Positions 18,180 to 26,097 of a stretch of 36,653 bases of DNA are shown here, piece by piece (within the stretch, counting starts at the first letter, position 1; every line of letters starts with the position of its first letter). Made by a program: the position numbers and the translations under genes. Under the pieces are notes generated by a model that ran no database searches, was not told the DNA's origin, and was given only the letters and a program-made list of their open reading frames with translations. The stretch comes from a bacterium (lineage in GTDB: Bacteria > JAHJDO01): contig JAHJDO010000089.1 of NCBI GenBank assembly GCA_018812485.1, positions 1 to 36,653 on the forward strand, in the 5' to 3' direction.

Positions 18180-19146
18180 AAAAGCTTTTACACTTGTTGA
18201 AATTGCCATAGTAATGGCTGTTCTAGGGGTGCTGGCTATGGTAGCTACTCCCAGAGCTATTACTCTAATGAATACAAAGGCAGCGCAAAAAACGGCTGTA
18301 GAAACAAAACATATTCAGGACGCTGCTAAGTGGTATTATGTTGCAAATAGTACCTGGCCAGCAGATATTACAGCGCTGCAGACTGCCGGGTATCTGGATT
18401 CTTCATGGACGGCTAATAATTCTTTTGGAAATGCTTATAGTGTAAGCTCAACAGCAGACGCCTTTACTGTTCAAAGCAACATCCCCGCTGCTTATATAAA
18501 TGCGGCAGCTCAGGTATTACCACAAGCCGTAGTAGTAGTAGAAACCATATCAAGTACTGTACCCCTGCCAGGAAGCGAATCCTCTCATGATAACTTGCTT
18601 CATAGATTAGCTGCTGCTACGCAGGAACAAAGGACATTAGAAGGGGATGTTTACACGCAGGGGAAAATTTATGACGATACAAACAATACATACCTATTGG
18701 ATTTAAGCCCGACTGGAACAAGTTATGTACACAGAATTAGTGCAGATGACGTATATATCAGGCAGCTTAGTACTTGGGTAAGCGATATGACAGGTGTGCC
18801 GTCCGGGACCATAGCAATGTGGTCAGGCGCTAGTGCTCCTAGTGGCTGGGATTTATGTGATGGAACAAACGGTACGCCGGACTTAAGAGATAGATTTATT
18901 GTAGGAGCAGGATCTTCTTATGCTGTAGGAGCAACAGGTGGGGAGAATACCCATACTTTAACTATTGCTGAAATGCCTGCACATTCACATTCCTATAATG
19001 AGACATGGCATAAAGGTAATGCTACTTTTAACTCTGCGGCTAATTATATGACAGCCAGAGTTAATAATACTGGTTCAACTGGTGGAAATGCTGCACATGA
19101 AAACAGACCGCCTTATTACGCTTTATGTTTTATTATGAAGGGTTAA
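18151..19146 (+). CDS. PilV-like prepilin fused to a phage tail-collar domain
   Basis: A 331-residue protein. GGGGGAGG lies 6 bases before the chosen ATG. The leader ends in A12, then FTLVEIAIV, a class III signal with Glu at mature position 5. Residues ~13-135 are a pilin domain related to the preceding minor pilin. A linker (~135-215) follows, then about 216-331 matches the phage tail-collar/microcystin-dependent protein module: SGTIAMWSGASAPSGWDLCDG, PDLRDRFIVGAG, EMPAHSHSY and a PPYYALCFIMK ending. In R64 the pilin-like PilV at the tip chooses the recipient cell. The same role is inferred here, with a collar domain as adhesin. No inversion repeats or recombinase for a shufflon are seen. 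Confidence 0.85.
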   Translation: MINNIYMKNKKAFTLVEIAIVMAVLGVLAMVATPRAITLMNTKAAQKTAVETKHIQDAAKWYYVANSTWPADITALQTAGYLDSSWTANNSFGNAYSVSSTADAFTVQSNIPAAYINAAAQVLPQAVVVVETISSTVPLPGSESSHDNLLHRLAAATQEQRTLEGDVYTQGKIYDDTNNTYLLDLSPTGTSYVHRISADDVYIRQLSTWVSDMTGVPSGTIAMWSGASAPSGWDLCDGTNGTPDLRDRFIVGAGSSYAVGATGGENTHTLTIAEMPAHSHSYNETWHKGNATFNSAANYMTARVNNTGSTGGNAAHENRPPYYALCFIMKG

Positions 19147-19147
19147 G

Positions 19148-19193
19148 TGAAAATAAAATGTCTAAAATCAAAAGTTTATCTGTTGTATAAGTA
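19148..19193 (+). repeat. 46-bp direct repeat, copy 1 (leader of traH)
   Basis: This stretch repeats at 26918-26963 with three mismatches in 46 bases. The first 26 bases are identical and begin with TGA in both copies. Here it fills most of the 63-base gap between the collar pilin and traH. It encodes a possible ten-residue peptide (MSKIKSLSVV) ending just before the AAAAGGAG site of traH. In the second copy the TGA is the stop codon of traF. Confidence 0.85.
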
Positions 19194-19209
19194 AAAGGAG
19201 AAAAAGCTC

Positions 19210-20505
19210 ATGCTTAAATTACTTGCTTTTGTTACTTTAATTATAGTTTTTTCATGCTCTATTGTTTTTGCGGATCTGTGGGACGATGCAGAGGCAAAAA
19301 GCACAAACATAGAATATTATCAGTATTATAATAAAGATAAAGACGGGTTTGTTTATCGCGGTGGAGTGGATTATGCGCCGCCATATAGACCCGCTGAAAA
19401 ATTAATTGAAATTCATACAAATGTAGAAGCTGGATGCGGCAGATTTGATTGGGAAGTAAATTTAAAAAACACATTAAATCAAGAGGCGCTTGATCGCTAC
19501 TGGGAAGCTTTGAAAGGGGGAGCAATTAGTAGCGCACCCATACTTTTGTTGGAGTATATTTCTCCTACGCTTGCCGATATCGTGAAACACCTGAAAGCCA
19601 TGAGTAATATGAGCATGGAAATGCAGTATGCAAGTTGCGAAAGACAACAACAACTCGCAACAAATTTAGGGCAAAGTCTTAGGAATGTAGCCCGTAATAG
19701 ATACAGAAGCGAACAAGATCCAAGTGACATAAAGGAAGCAAATAGACTCACTAACGATCATGTCAATAAAGAAGACTGGGCAAGCGGATTAAATAAATAT
19801 CAAGGTTCTGGGCAAATAGGCAGTGGAGAAGAAGGCTACAGCGTGATAGGACAATATCTAGAAAGCGAAGAAGCTGGAGGCGTGGGTAATACAACAAGAG
19901 ATTATATAGCTGGGCTCCTGGGAGATGTTGTTATAAAGGGTAGTGGTTCCATAAACTGGAAGAAGCCAACAATTAATGAAGTTCAGATGTATGCGGATAT
20001 TAAAAAAAGGCAAGAAGAGGTAGTGCTCGATCCAATAATAAGAAAGCTTGAGAATGGAGGAGAGTTTACTTCTGAGGATCAGGCTAAACTCTCTCGGTCG
20101 GATTTGATAGTGACTAAAGAATGGATGAAAGACGTAATGTTGTTGCCTTTAAATGAAAAGGAAATAGTATTTAGAGCGTATTTGACTTCGTATGCAGGAC
20201 TGGAAACTTTAGATAATTTAGACAAAGCACAGAGAAATCTTGAAAAGGGGATGGGAGATCCCAGTATTTCTTTAGAGCAAAGAAAATACTTAGCGGCAAA
20301 AATTGATGGAATTAAAATTAAAAAAGATGGGATTGCAATTCGTGCTGAAGCGCAGAAAAGGGCTTATAACACTATGTTCGAGGCAATAAAGAGAAGCAAA
20401 GAGGTGCGGGCTAAAGCTGTTAAAGATACTATAGGGACTAAACCTGTTAGTGTTTTTGAAGGGGGTTTTAGTCCAAAGTTCACAAACCCAACAGCCGAAG
20501 AGTAG
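19210..20505 (+). CDS. traH: TraH-like conjugal transfer protein
   Basis: A 431-residue exported protein with a signal peptide ending in VFA-DLW near residue 21. The N-terminal half matches the TraH pattern: IEIHTNVEAGCGRFDWEVN, then SAPILLLEYISPTLADIVKHL, then a Cys-containing YASCERQQQLA. The length is close to F TraH (458). In F-type systems TraH is a periplasmic protein needed for pilus assembly, working with TraF, TraU, TraW and TrbB/TrbC. It opens the second conjugation block after the pilus cassette and has AAAAGGAG upstream. Confidence 0.8.
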   Translation: MLKLLAFVTLIIVFSCSIVFADLWDDAEAKSTNIEYYQYYNKDKDGFVYRGGVDYAPPYRPAEKLIEIHTNVEAGCGRFDWEVNLKNTLNQEALDRYWEALKGGAISSAPILLLEYISPTLADIVKHLKAMSNMSMEMQYASCERQQQLATNLGQSLRNVARNRYRSEQDPSDIKEANRLTNDHVNKEDWASGLNKYQGSGQIGSGEEGYSVIGQYLESEEAGGVGNTTRDYIAGLLGDVVIKGSGSINWKKPTINEVQMYADIKKRQEEVVLDPIIRKLENGGEFTSEDQAKLSRSDLIVTKEWMKDVMLLPLNEKEIVFRAYLTSYAGLETLDNLDKAQRNLEKGMGDPSISLEQRKYLAAKIDGIKIKKDGIAIRAEAQKRAYNTMFEAIKRSKEVRAKAVKDTIGTKPVSVFEGGFSPKFTNPTAEE

Positions 20506-20523
20506 AGCTTTTTGGAGGAGAAC

Positions 20524-22059
20524 ATGAGAGCCGAAAATTTTAAATATAGTTTAGCAGTATTTTTAGTAGCTTGTATTGCTTTTTTGGGTTTAACGTGTGG
20601 AGGATGTAAAAAAGAGCTAACATTCGAAGAAGCAAAGAAAATTGCAGAAATTGATTGGGATAAGAGATATAAAGAAACTAAACAAAAGTTTGGCTATCAT
20701 TTTAAACGAGGGATAGCGTTTGCTGAGGTGAACGATTATAAAAATGCAGTTGATGAATTTAAAGATATGCTGCAAATGAATCCCGAGGATCCAGATTTAT
20801 ACCTTTTGCTTGGAAGTTGTTATTCCTTTTTTGGAGAATACGATAAGGCAATAAAAACTTGTAAAAAAGCAATAAAACTTAATGCTGATCTTGCTGATGC
20901 ACATTTCATGGTGGGTAAGAATTATGCTGCGTTGGGACGTTACAAAGAAGCGAGGGTATGGCTAAAGAGAGCAAAGGCGTGTAAAAGTGTTTCTTCTACT
21001 CCTTATTTAAATAGTCTTAAGGGGATTGATGAGGTTTTGGATATTGTAAATAGAATTATTTTTTGGAAAGAGAGCATTGGAATTTGGTCGCGATCGGCTA
21101 GCGATGCCAAAGGACATCGTCAACTGGGATTGGCATATCTTCATCTTGCTAAAAGTGGAATTTTTTCAAAAGACGAGCATATAAAAGAGAAACATGCTAA
21201 AGCCGTGAAAGAGTTTAAAAGAGAAGTTAAAATTAATTATAAAAGTCCTAGAGCGCGTTATAGAATAGGGGAGTATTATTTTGAATTAAAGCAGTATAAA
21301 GAGGCTAGGAAGTGGTTATGCAATGCTGCGCAATATGCGCCTGATGATTCGGAAATAGCGTTAACCCTTGGAATAGTTTGTTCGATATCTCTTGAAGCGT
21401 TAAAAATGGCTGAAATTTATAAGGATAATCCGGCAGAGCGTTTTAATCTTGAGGATGGATCTTTTGAAAGACAGTATTATATTGGAAGGGGGCACTATAG
21501 TGTAGCGAGATGGTTAGAAATAGGGTTTCAAAGTAATTTATGTGATCTCCGGAGCTCTCATTGCTTTGATTGGCCTCTTCACTATCAGAAAGCAGAAGAC
21601 ACATATAGAAAATCGCTAAAAATCAAGCCTGATTTTGCAACGGGACATCATGCATTGGGTGTGTGTTTGATAATGAGGAACGACAGAACTAAGGATCGTG
21701 AAGCAGTACTAGAATTTGAAAAGGCATTAGAAATTAACCCTAATCATTCCTGTGCGGCTGCTTCACATTTTTATATCGGGGAGACTTGGTATCGCTTAGC
21801 TTTTGATAAGTTTCCGATGAATCTTTTCAACAAAATGGAAAAAGAAAAGGCTCTCGTAATTATTTCACATTTGGAAAAAGCGATATCGGAGAAAGGAGTA
21901 AAAAAACGCCATGATGATGTGCATTTTTATCTGGGGAGAACCTACTTATGTCTAGGGCGATATAAAGAAGCGTTTAGAGAATACAAAGCTCTTCGAGGGA
22001 TTAATAGAAAAAAGGCAAAAGAGCTATTTAAGATGGCAGGTGGAGCGTTTAAAAAGTGA
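20524..22059 (+). CDS. TPR-repeat lipoprotein
   Basis: A 511-residue protein starting at the ATG three bases after GGAGGAG; a TTG at 20512 is less likely. The signal sequence ends in a GGC lipobox (Cys near residue 28). The rest is a chain of tetratricopeptide repeats, for example VNDYKNAVDEFKDMLQMNPE, then FGEYDKAIKTCKKAIKL, with more around 230-290 and 350-410 and a final one near 470-500. TPR domains are docking surfaces. Placed between traH and traG, it is likely an outer-membrane-attached scaffold of the mating apparatus. It has no counterpart in the F plasmid. Confidence 0.75.
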   Translation: MRAENFKYSLAVFLVACIAFLGLTCGGCKKELTFEEAKKIAEIDWDKRYKETKQKFGYHFKRGIAFAEVNDYKNAVDEFKDMLQMNPEDPDLYLLLGSCYSFFGEYDKAIKTCKKAIKLNADLADAHFMVGKNYAALGRYKEARVWLKRAKACKSVSSTPYLNSLKGIDEVLDIVNRIIFWKESIGIWSRSASDAKGHRQLGLAYLHLAKSGIFSKDEHIKEKHAKAVKEFKREVKINYKSPRARYRIGEYYFELKQYKEARKWLCNAAQYAPDDSEIALTLGIVCSISLEALKMAEIYKDNPAERFNLEDGSFERQYYIGRGHYSVARWLEIGFQSNLCDLRSSHCFDWPLHYQKAEDTYRKSLKIKPDFATGHHALGVCLIMRNDRTKDREAVLEFEKALEINPNHSCAAASHFYIGETWYRLAFDKFPMNLFNKMEKEKALVIISHLEKAISEKGVKKRHDDVHFYLGRTYLCLGRYKEAFREYKALRGINRKKAKELFKMAGGAFKK

Positions 22060-23492
22060 TTAAATTAGGCGCTTTCCCAGTTGATTCAGTATTGATGTTT
22101 TTGGGATTGTCTATATGCGGGAAAGTGCTATCTATGTTGAAAGTGGCCTACATAACGGTAGTTGCAATTAGTTTGGTAGTTATTGTTTGGCGAAGCGTTA
22201 TGAATGGCGAAGGTCCATGGAGTTCGTCGGTTATAAACTACTTGCTTGTGATAATTTTATTTTCAATTCTTGTAAGTCATAAAATGGTAATTAGTATTAA
22301 CAATATACAACCTCGTTCAGGTAGAGAATCTGCAGACAAAGTGTTTGAAAAATTCAAGGGACTTAAAAGTGATATGGGAAGCGTAAGAGTACCAGTAGTT
22401 TTCTTTAAAATAGTACAGAGTATAGATGAGCTAACTAATGCAATAGCATATATGATTAGCGGAGGGGACTATCACGCGGTTTTTTTGGATTTTGTCACAT
22501 TGCAGGCAGAAGTATCTGCATTAAGTATGGGAGAGAATGCCAGGGGTAATTATTTAAGGTTTGTTGCAGATTGTACTTCAAAAGCTATAACTACATGTGA
22601 AAATGAAGGAGTAATAGTAACCGGGCCAAAGAATTTTATAGGTAATGAAGCTTATATAAAAATGTATGAAAAACATGTTAAAGGAAAGGGAACTGAGTGG
22701 ACAACTACCGTTAATGGAGTGCCAATGTATTGTAATGAGGCTTATGACAAGTTAGGAAAGCTTCTGAAACAAGATGCAAAAAGGCAATTTACGGCATTGG
22801 AGCGGATGGGAAGTCTTCTCAAAAAAATATGGTATAAAATTCCAGGTATTGGAGGAGGATGGACATTTGCTATGGGTAGAAGGGCTCGTGGAGTAGGCTT
22901 AGAAGACCAAGTTTTGGAGGATATTGTGCGAAATTTTGAAAGAAAAGCAAGCGGAGACCCTGCCTCAAGCGCACAGATAGTAAGAAACATATCGCCTACA
23001 GGATCTTTTTTTGCAGACGCAGCTGGTGCCAAAGCGTTAGGACGCATAGGGCAACTTCTTACTATTCCAGCATTTTTGGGGATGTGTTCAACAGTTGTAA
23101 GGGTGTTACCGTATCTTCAAGGAGCATGTTTACTACTATTATATGCAGCTTCGCCTATTATTTTTTTATTGGCATTACTACCTGGGCGACTTGGTGCAAT
23201 GTTGAAATTTTTTACTACTGTGCTGTGGGTTCACAGTTGGACTATATGCTGGGCGATAGCAGGATTGGTGGGAACCTTTGCTGGCGGGTTAATAACTATG
23301 GTGTCAGGGAAGAGTTCTTTTTGGATGAACAATTTAGAGATGCCTACTTTAACAGTTTTGCTGGTAATTTTAACTCCTTATGTATCTTGGGTCTTTATTA
23401 ATGGGACAGTGACATCTATGGTGCGGCCGGAGAAAATTCCTACGGGGAATGTTGCAGCTGCAGCATCGTCTGCTGCAGGAAAGGTAGGGTAA
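22056..23492 (+). CDS. traG: TraG N-terminal-type mating channel membrane protein
   Basis: A 478-residue polytopic membrane protein, starting on GTG in a GTGA overlap with the TPR gene and with GGTGGAG upstream; an ATG 13 codons in is the alternative. Hydrophobic helices occur near 28-44 and 60-76, then a soluble region, then a cluster at about 340-460. This matches the N-terminal TraG domain (VirB6-like), which forms part of the inner-membrane channel. F TraG is about twice as long; the periplasmic C-terminal half involved in mating-pair stabilisation and entry exclusion is absent. It follows traH as in F, with one gene inserted. Confidence 0.75.
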   Translation: MIKLGAFPVDSVLMFLGLSICGKVLSMLKVAYITVVAISLVVIVWRSVMNGEGPWSSSVINYLLVIILFSILVSHKMVISINNIQPRSGRESADKVFEKFKGLKSDMGSVRVPVVFFKIVQSIDELTNAIAYMISGGDYHAVFLDFVTLQAEVSALSMGENARGNYLRFVADCTSKAITTCENEGVIVTGPKNFIGNEAYIKMYEKHVKGKGTEWTTTVNGVPMYCNEAYDKLGKLLKQDAKRQFTALERMGSLLKKIWYKIPGIGGGWTFAMGRRARGVGLEDQVLEDIVRNFERKASGDPASSAQIVRNISPTGSFFADAAGAKALGRIGQLLTIPAFLGMCSTVVRVLPYLQGACLLLLYAASPIIFLLALLPGRLGAMLKFFTTVLWVHSWTICWAIAGLVGTFAGGLITMVSGKSSFWMNNLEMPTLTVLLVILTPYVSWVFINGTVTSMVRPEKIPTGNVAAAASSAAGKVG

Positions 23493-23496
23493 AGCT

Positions 23497-23913
23497 ATGG
23501 TAGAACAATTCTATATAGTCGGTCTCGGTTTTTTTGTTGTGTTTATATTCCTGACGTTAATAGTAAGCAACAACTATTTCCGAAGAAAATTTTTCGTATT
23601 TGTTTTTTATGCAGTTAGTGGTTTACTTATGCTTCTTATGGGCACTTATTTATGGTGCGTTTTGACTTCTAAAGAAGTACTGGGTGAGAGATTTGGCCGC
23701 GAAAACGAGTTTGCAGTTTTTGGCTTAATGCCAAGTGATATTATAGGGCAAATCCGTCAAGCGAATGCTAATTATACACGCCCTACAGAAACAGGAAGGT
23801 ATAGTCGCAGAGAGCTTCTTGAGAAAGAAAAAAACATTAAAAGAGAAGCAGAACAGCAAAAGAAAAAAGATGAGTGGTTAAAGAGAAAAATAGCGAAAGG
23901 ATTGGAGGATTAA
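23497..23913 (+). CDS. small two-helix membrane protein, unknown function
   Basis: A 138-residue protein with two membrane helices (about 6-23 and 32-54) and a charged C-terminal tail ending in a basic Lys/Glu coiled-coil segment (about 110-137). I recognise no family. It lies directly after the TraG-like gene, where F carries the entry-exclusion genes traS and traT, so an exclusion role is conceivable, but nothing in the sequence proves it. Confidence 0.6.
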   Translation: MVEQFYIVGLGFFVVFIFLTLIVSNNYFRRKFFVFVFYAVSGLLMLLMGTYLWCVLTSKEVLGERFGRENEFAVFGLMPSDIIGQIRQANANYTRPTETGRYSRRELLEKEKNIKREAEQQKKKDEWLKRKIAKGLED

Positions 23914-23919
23914 TGAGTT

Positions 23920-24516
23920 ATGAGTAGAAGAAAAACATGGCTAAAAGCAACTTATTTTGCGCTATGTTGCTGCTTTCTTATGTTCTTCGCCTTTCTCCCC
24001 TGCTACTCAGAAAAAGTCATTGATCTTGGCGTAAGAGGCGAATATATCGAGCTATCCGATGAACAAATCAATGTAATTGCAAAAAGAACAGGGAAATTTG
24101 AAAAAGAAATGGCAACAATAGTGAAAGAAGGTATGGAAGAAGTAAAAGATAAAAGAGAAATTAAGCTGCCTGGTTTTCACACAAAACTTAAAAGACACAC
24201 AGGATCACAGAAAAGAACAATTAAAAAACTAAAAGATGAGTTATTGTTGGAAAGGACTCAGGGAATATTCTTTTTTACATGTAAAGACGAAAGCTCAATA
24301 AATGCGGCAAAGGTATGGCAAAGCAAGATCAGCGCAGCAATTTGCATTGGTTATAACACGATAGAAGAAGCATACGCTTTTTGGGCAGAAATAGGGCTGA
24401 AATGCCCAATGCAGGTAGCTCAAAACGATTCTACTACTGAAATGTTTGGAATAACATCATATCCTGCGTTGCTTATAATGAGGAAAGGCGAAATTGAAAT
24501 TATCGAAGGGATTTAA
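23920..24516 (+). CDS. TraW-TrbC-like periplasmic protein
   Basis: A 198-residue exported protein; the signal peptide ends near CYSEK. Directly after it, VIDLGVRGEYIELSDEQI resembles the DLG start of mature TraW. The second half (about 105-198) is TrbC-like, a thioredoxin-type fold without the active-site pair, with FFFTCKDES and a MFGITSYPALLIM motif containing the cis-Pro. TraW-TrbC fusions are known from other F-type systems. The product would act in pilus assembly in the periplasm. The family call is by motif only. It overlaps traU by 23 bases. Confidence 0.65.
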   Translation: MSRRKTWLKATYFALCCCFLMFFAFLPCYSEKVIDLGVRGEYIELSDEQINVIAKRTGKFEKEMATIVKEGMEEVKDKREIKLPGFHTKLKRHTGSQKRTIKKLKDELLLERTQGIFFFTCKDESSINAAKVWQSKISAAICIGYNTIEEAYAFWAEIGLKCPMQVAQNDSTTEMFGITSYPALLIMRKGEIEIIEGI

Positions 24517-25483
24517 ATTAACGTTTTTATTTTTTTTGCTTATTTGTTTTTCAAGAGGTGTTAAGGCTGAAGATGACAGCATAGATTGGAGCTGTGTAGA
24601 TCTAAGATTCAGCGGTTTATGTATTTGTACAAAAGCAAGGATAGGGCTGGGAATTACTGTAACATTTTGGTTGCCGGAGATATACATTGAGACAGTTAAA
24701 AAACCCGGAGATGGACAATATTCATCGAAGAGCGCGGCAGTTGCGCAGAGTAACATTCCTATGTATTCAGGAACCACTACCTCTACCCTAGATGGATCGA
24801 ATCTTCAGTTCAACGAGGTGCATGTTATGCTTAATAAAAAGTTATCAAAGAAGATCATAGACAAGCTAGAAGAGATGGATGGTAAGTTTGAATGTCCGGA
24901 AGGGACAGGGAGTAAGACTGAATATGGACTTTCCTATGTGTCAGAACTAGATGCAGTGGAATGGCGATTTGGACTAACGGAATGGCTGCATACAAAGACA
25001 TTGTCTACGGTTCCTTTATCAGCGATTCCCGGCTTTTGCGCCATGATTGGAGCAGCAGGTCAATATGCAGGAGAAACATATCTAACAATTTCACAAGCGC
25101 AAACTCCGATTGATATGGCATTTAATTGGGCAAAGTCGTTATGTATGGGCTATTGGGGCTTCATGTATCCAAGAAGAGGCTTTTTTACACATCAGAGCGA
25201 GGTTGTAGGAAGCGCTGCGGACGCGTGGAGAGCATTAGAAATATGCGGATTACCAAAGCCCGGAGACAGAACACGCCACGTTGTTACCCAAAGGCTTCCT
25301 TATCCTGTTTTAATGACGGATAAAATCCAAATGATACGGCCGACTCTTGGCGGTTGTATGTTTCCAGGGAAAAATCCTGCATTATGGGATATGAAAAAGG
25401 TGTCTAAAGACGGGAAATACATGTGGTTATTCTGGAAGAAGTATGTTTGTTGCTATTGCGTGTGGAAATGGTACGGGAGATGA
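24494..25483 (+). CDS. traU: TraU, mating-pair formation protein
   Basis: A 329-residue protein. No ATG is available near the start; TTG at 24494 follows AGGAAAGG and gives an immediate signal peptide (FKLTFLFFLLICF), so TTG is chosen. The mature protein is cysteine-rich and carries LRFSGLCICTKARIGLGITVTFWLPE, typical of TraU, and later WGFMYPRRGFFTHQSE and MIRPTLGGCMFPG. The length is near F TraU (330). It works in the periplasm with TraW and TrbC. Its many cysteines are likely substrates of the thioredoxin-fold proteins coded nearby. The stop overlaps the next start (ATGA). Confidence 0.88.
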   Translation: MKLSKGFKLTFLFFLLICFSRGVKAEDDSIDWSCVDLRFSGLCICTKARIGLGITVTFWLPEIYIETVKKPGDGQYSSKSAAVAQSNIPMYSGTTTSTLDGSNLQFNEVHVMLNKKLSKKIIDKLEEMDGKFECPEGTGSKTEYGLSYVSELDAVEWRFGLTEWLHTKTLSTVPLSAIPGFCAMIGAAGQYAGETYLTISQAQTPIDMAFNWAKSLCMGYWGFMYPRRGFFTHQSEVVGSAADAWRALEICGLPKPGDRTRHVVTQRLPYPVLMTDKIQMIRPTLGGCMFPGKNPALWDMKKVSKDGKYMWLFWKKYVCCYCVWKWYGR

Positions 25484-26097
25484 TTAGAAAATATACAAAT
25501 AGATTCCTTATTCTTTTTTTAATAGTAGGATTATTCCGCGCCCAGTTATTTGCAGTAGATTTTGGATACGATAAAATTGACTTCTTTGGTAAAGAGAAGG
25601 AAGAAGGTCCGAGAATTACAATTAAAACAATCGAGAAAAAGCCCTGTGAGGGTTGCGGGAAAAAGGGGAAGATCGTACAGAAGCAACCTATTTCAGAAAA
25701 ACATCCTAAAAACGAGATAACACAGCTTATAGAAAAGAGCAAACAGCCAAAGATTGAAGGTTTAATGTTTTTTGTTACAGATAAAGAGCCGTTTTTAAGT
25801 CAAACAATGACAAAAGTCAAAGAATTCAAAGATAATCATAGCGGCTTTCAGATTGAAGGATATCTGGTAATGGATTTTTTGGGAACAAAGGGAGATAAAA
25901 CAATAAGGGCTTTTAGGAAAGTAAAATACTTGGATGAGTTGGAATTAGCAGTAGATCCTTATTCAAAGGCTGGAATGGCGAGGAAATTTGATATAAGGAG
26001 ATTTCCAAGCTATGTTTTTGTTAAAAATGATACTTATCATAAAATAGCAGGGACATATGTGGAGTTAGAAAAGCTGTATGAAGAAATATATAAATAG
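25480..26097 (+). CDS. trbC: TrbC-like pilin assembly protein
   Basis: A 205-residue exported protein (signal peptide ending in LFA-VDFG). Residues ~55-65 have a CEGC motif; the C-terminal ~110 residues look like TrbC, a thioredoxin-like fold without the active CxxC, with ARKFDIRRFPSYVFV containing the cis-Pro. The ATG at 25480 overlaps the traU stop and matches the start of the paralogous traF front end; ATG at 25468 is an alternative. The first ~35 residues and their DNA are shared with the next gene by a recent partial duplication. Confidence 0.68.
   Translation: MIRKYTNRFLILFLIVGLFRAQLFAVDFGYDKIDFFGKEKEEGPRITIKTIEKKPCEGCGKKGKIVQKQPISEKHPKNEITQLIEKSKQPKIEGLMFFVTDKEPFLSQTMTKVKEFKDNHSGFQIEGYLVMDFLGTKGDKTIRAFRKVKYLDELELAVDPYSKAGMARKFDIRRFPSYVFVKNDTYHKIAGTYVELEKLYEEIYK
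25497..25534 (+). repeat. 38-bp perfect repeat, copy 1 (signal-peptide coding)
   Basis: These 38 bases are identical to 26092-26129. Both copies encode the signal-peptide core NRFLILFLIVGL, in trbC-like and traF respectively. The similarity continues at protein level for about 20 more residues (FGYDKIDFFGK against FGYDRIDFFGK), so the duplication covered the export signal and mature N-terminus. Confidence 0.9.

Noticed and set aside
18151-19209. A shufflon (invertible pilV ends) after the collar pilin.
   Set aside because: No inverted recombination repeats, no alternative C-terminal segments and no Rci-type recombinase gene are present.
23084-23401. A 105-codon + strand frame inside traG.
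   Set aside because: It is out of frame with the TraG-like membrane protein, starts without a ribosome site, and its Cys/Tyr-rich product resembles a frame shadow.
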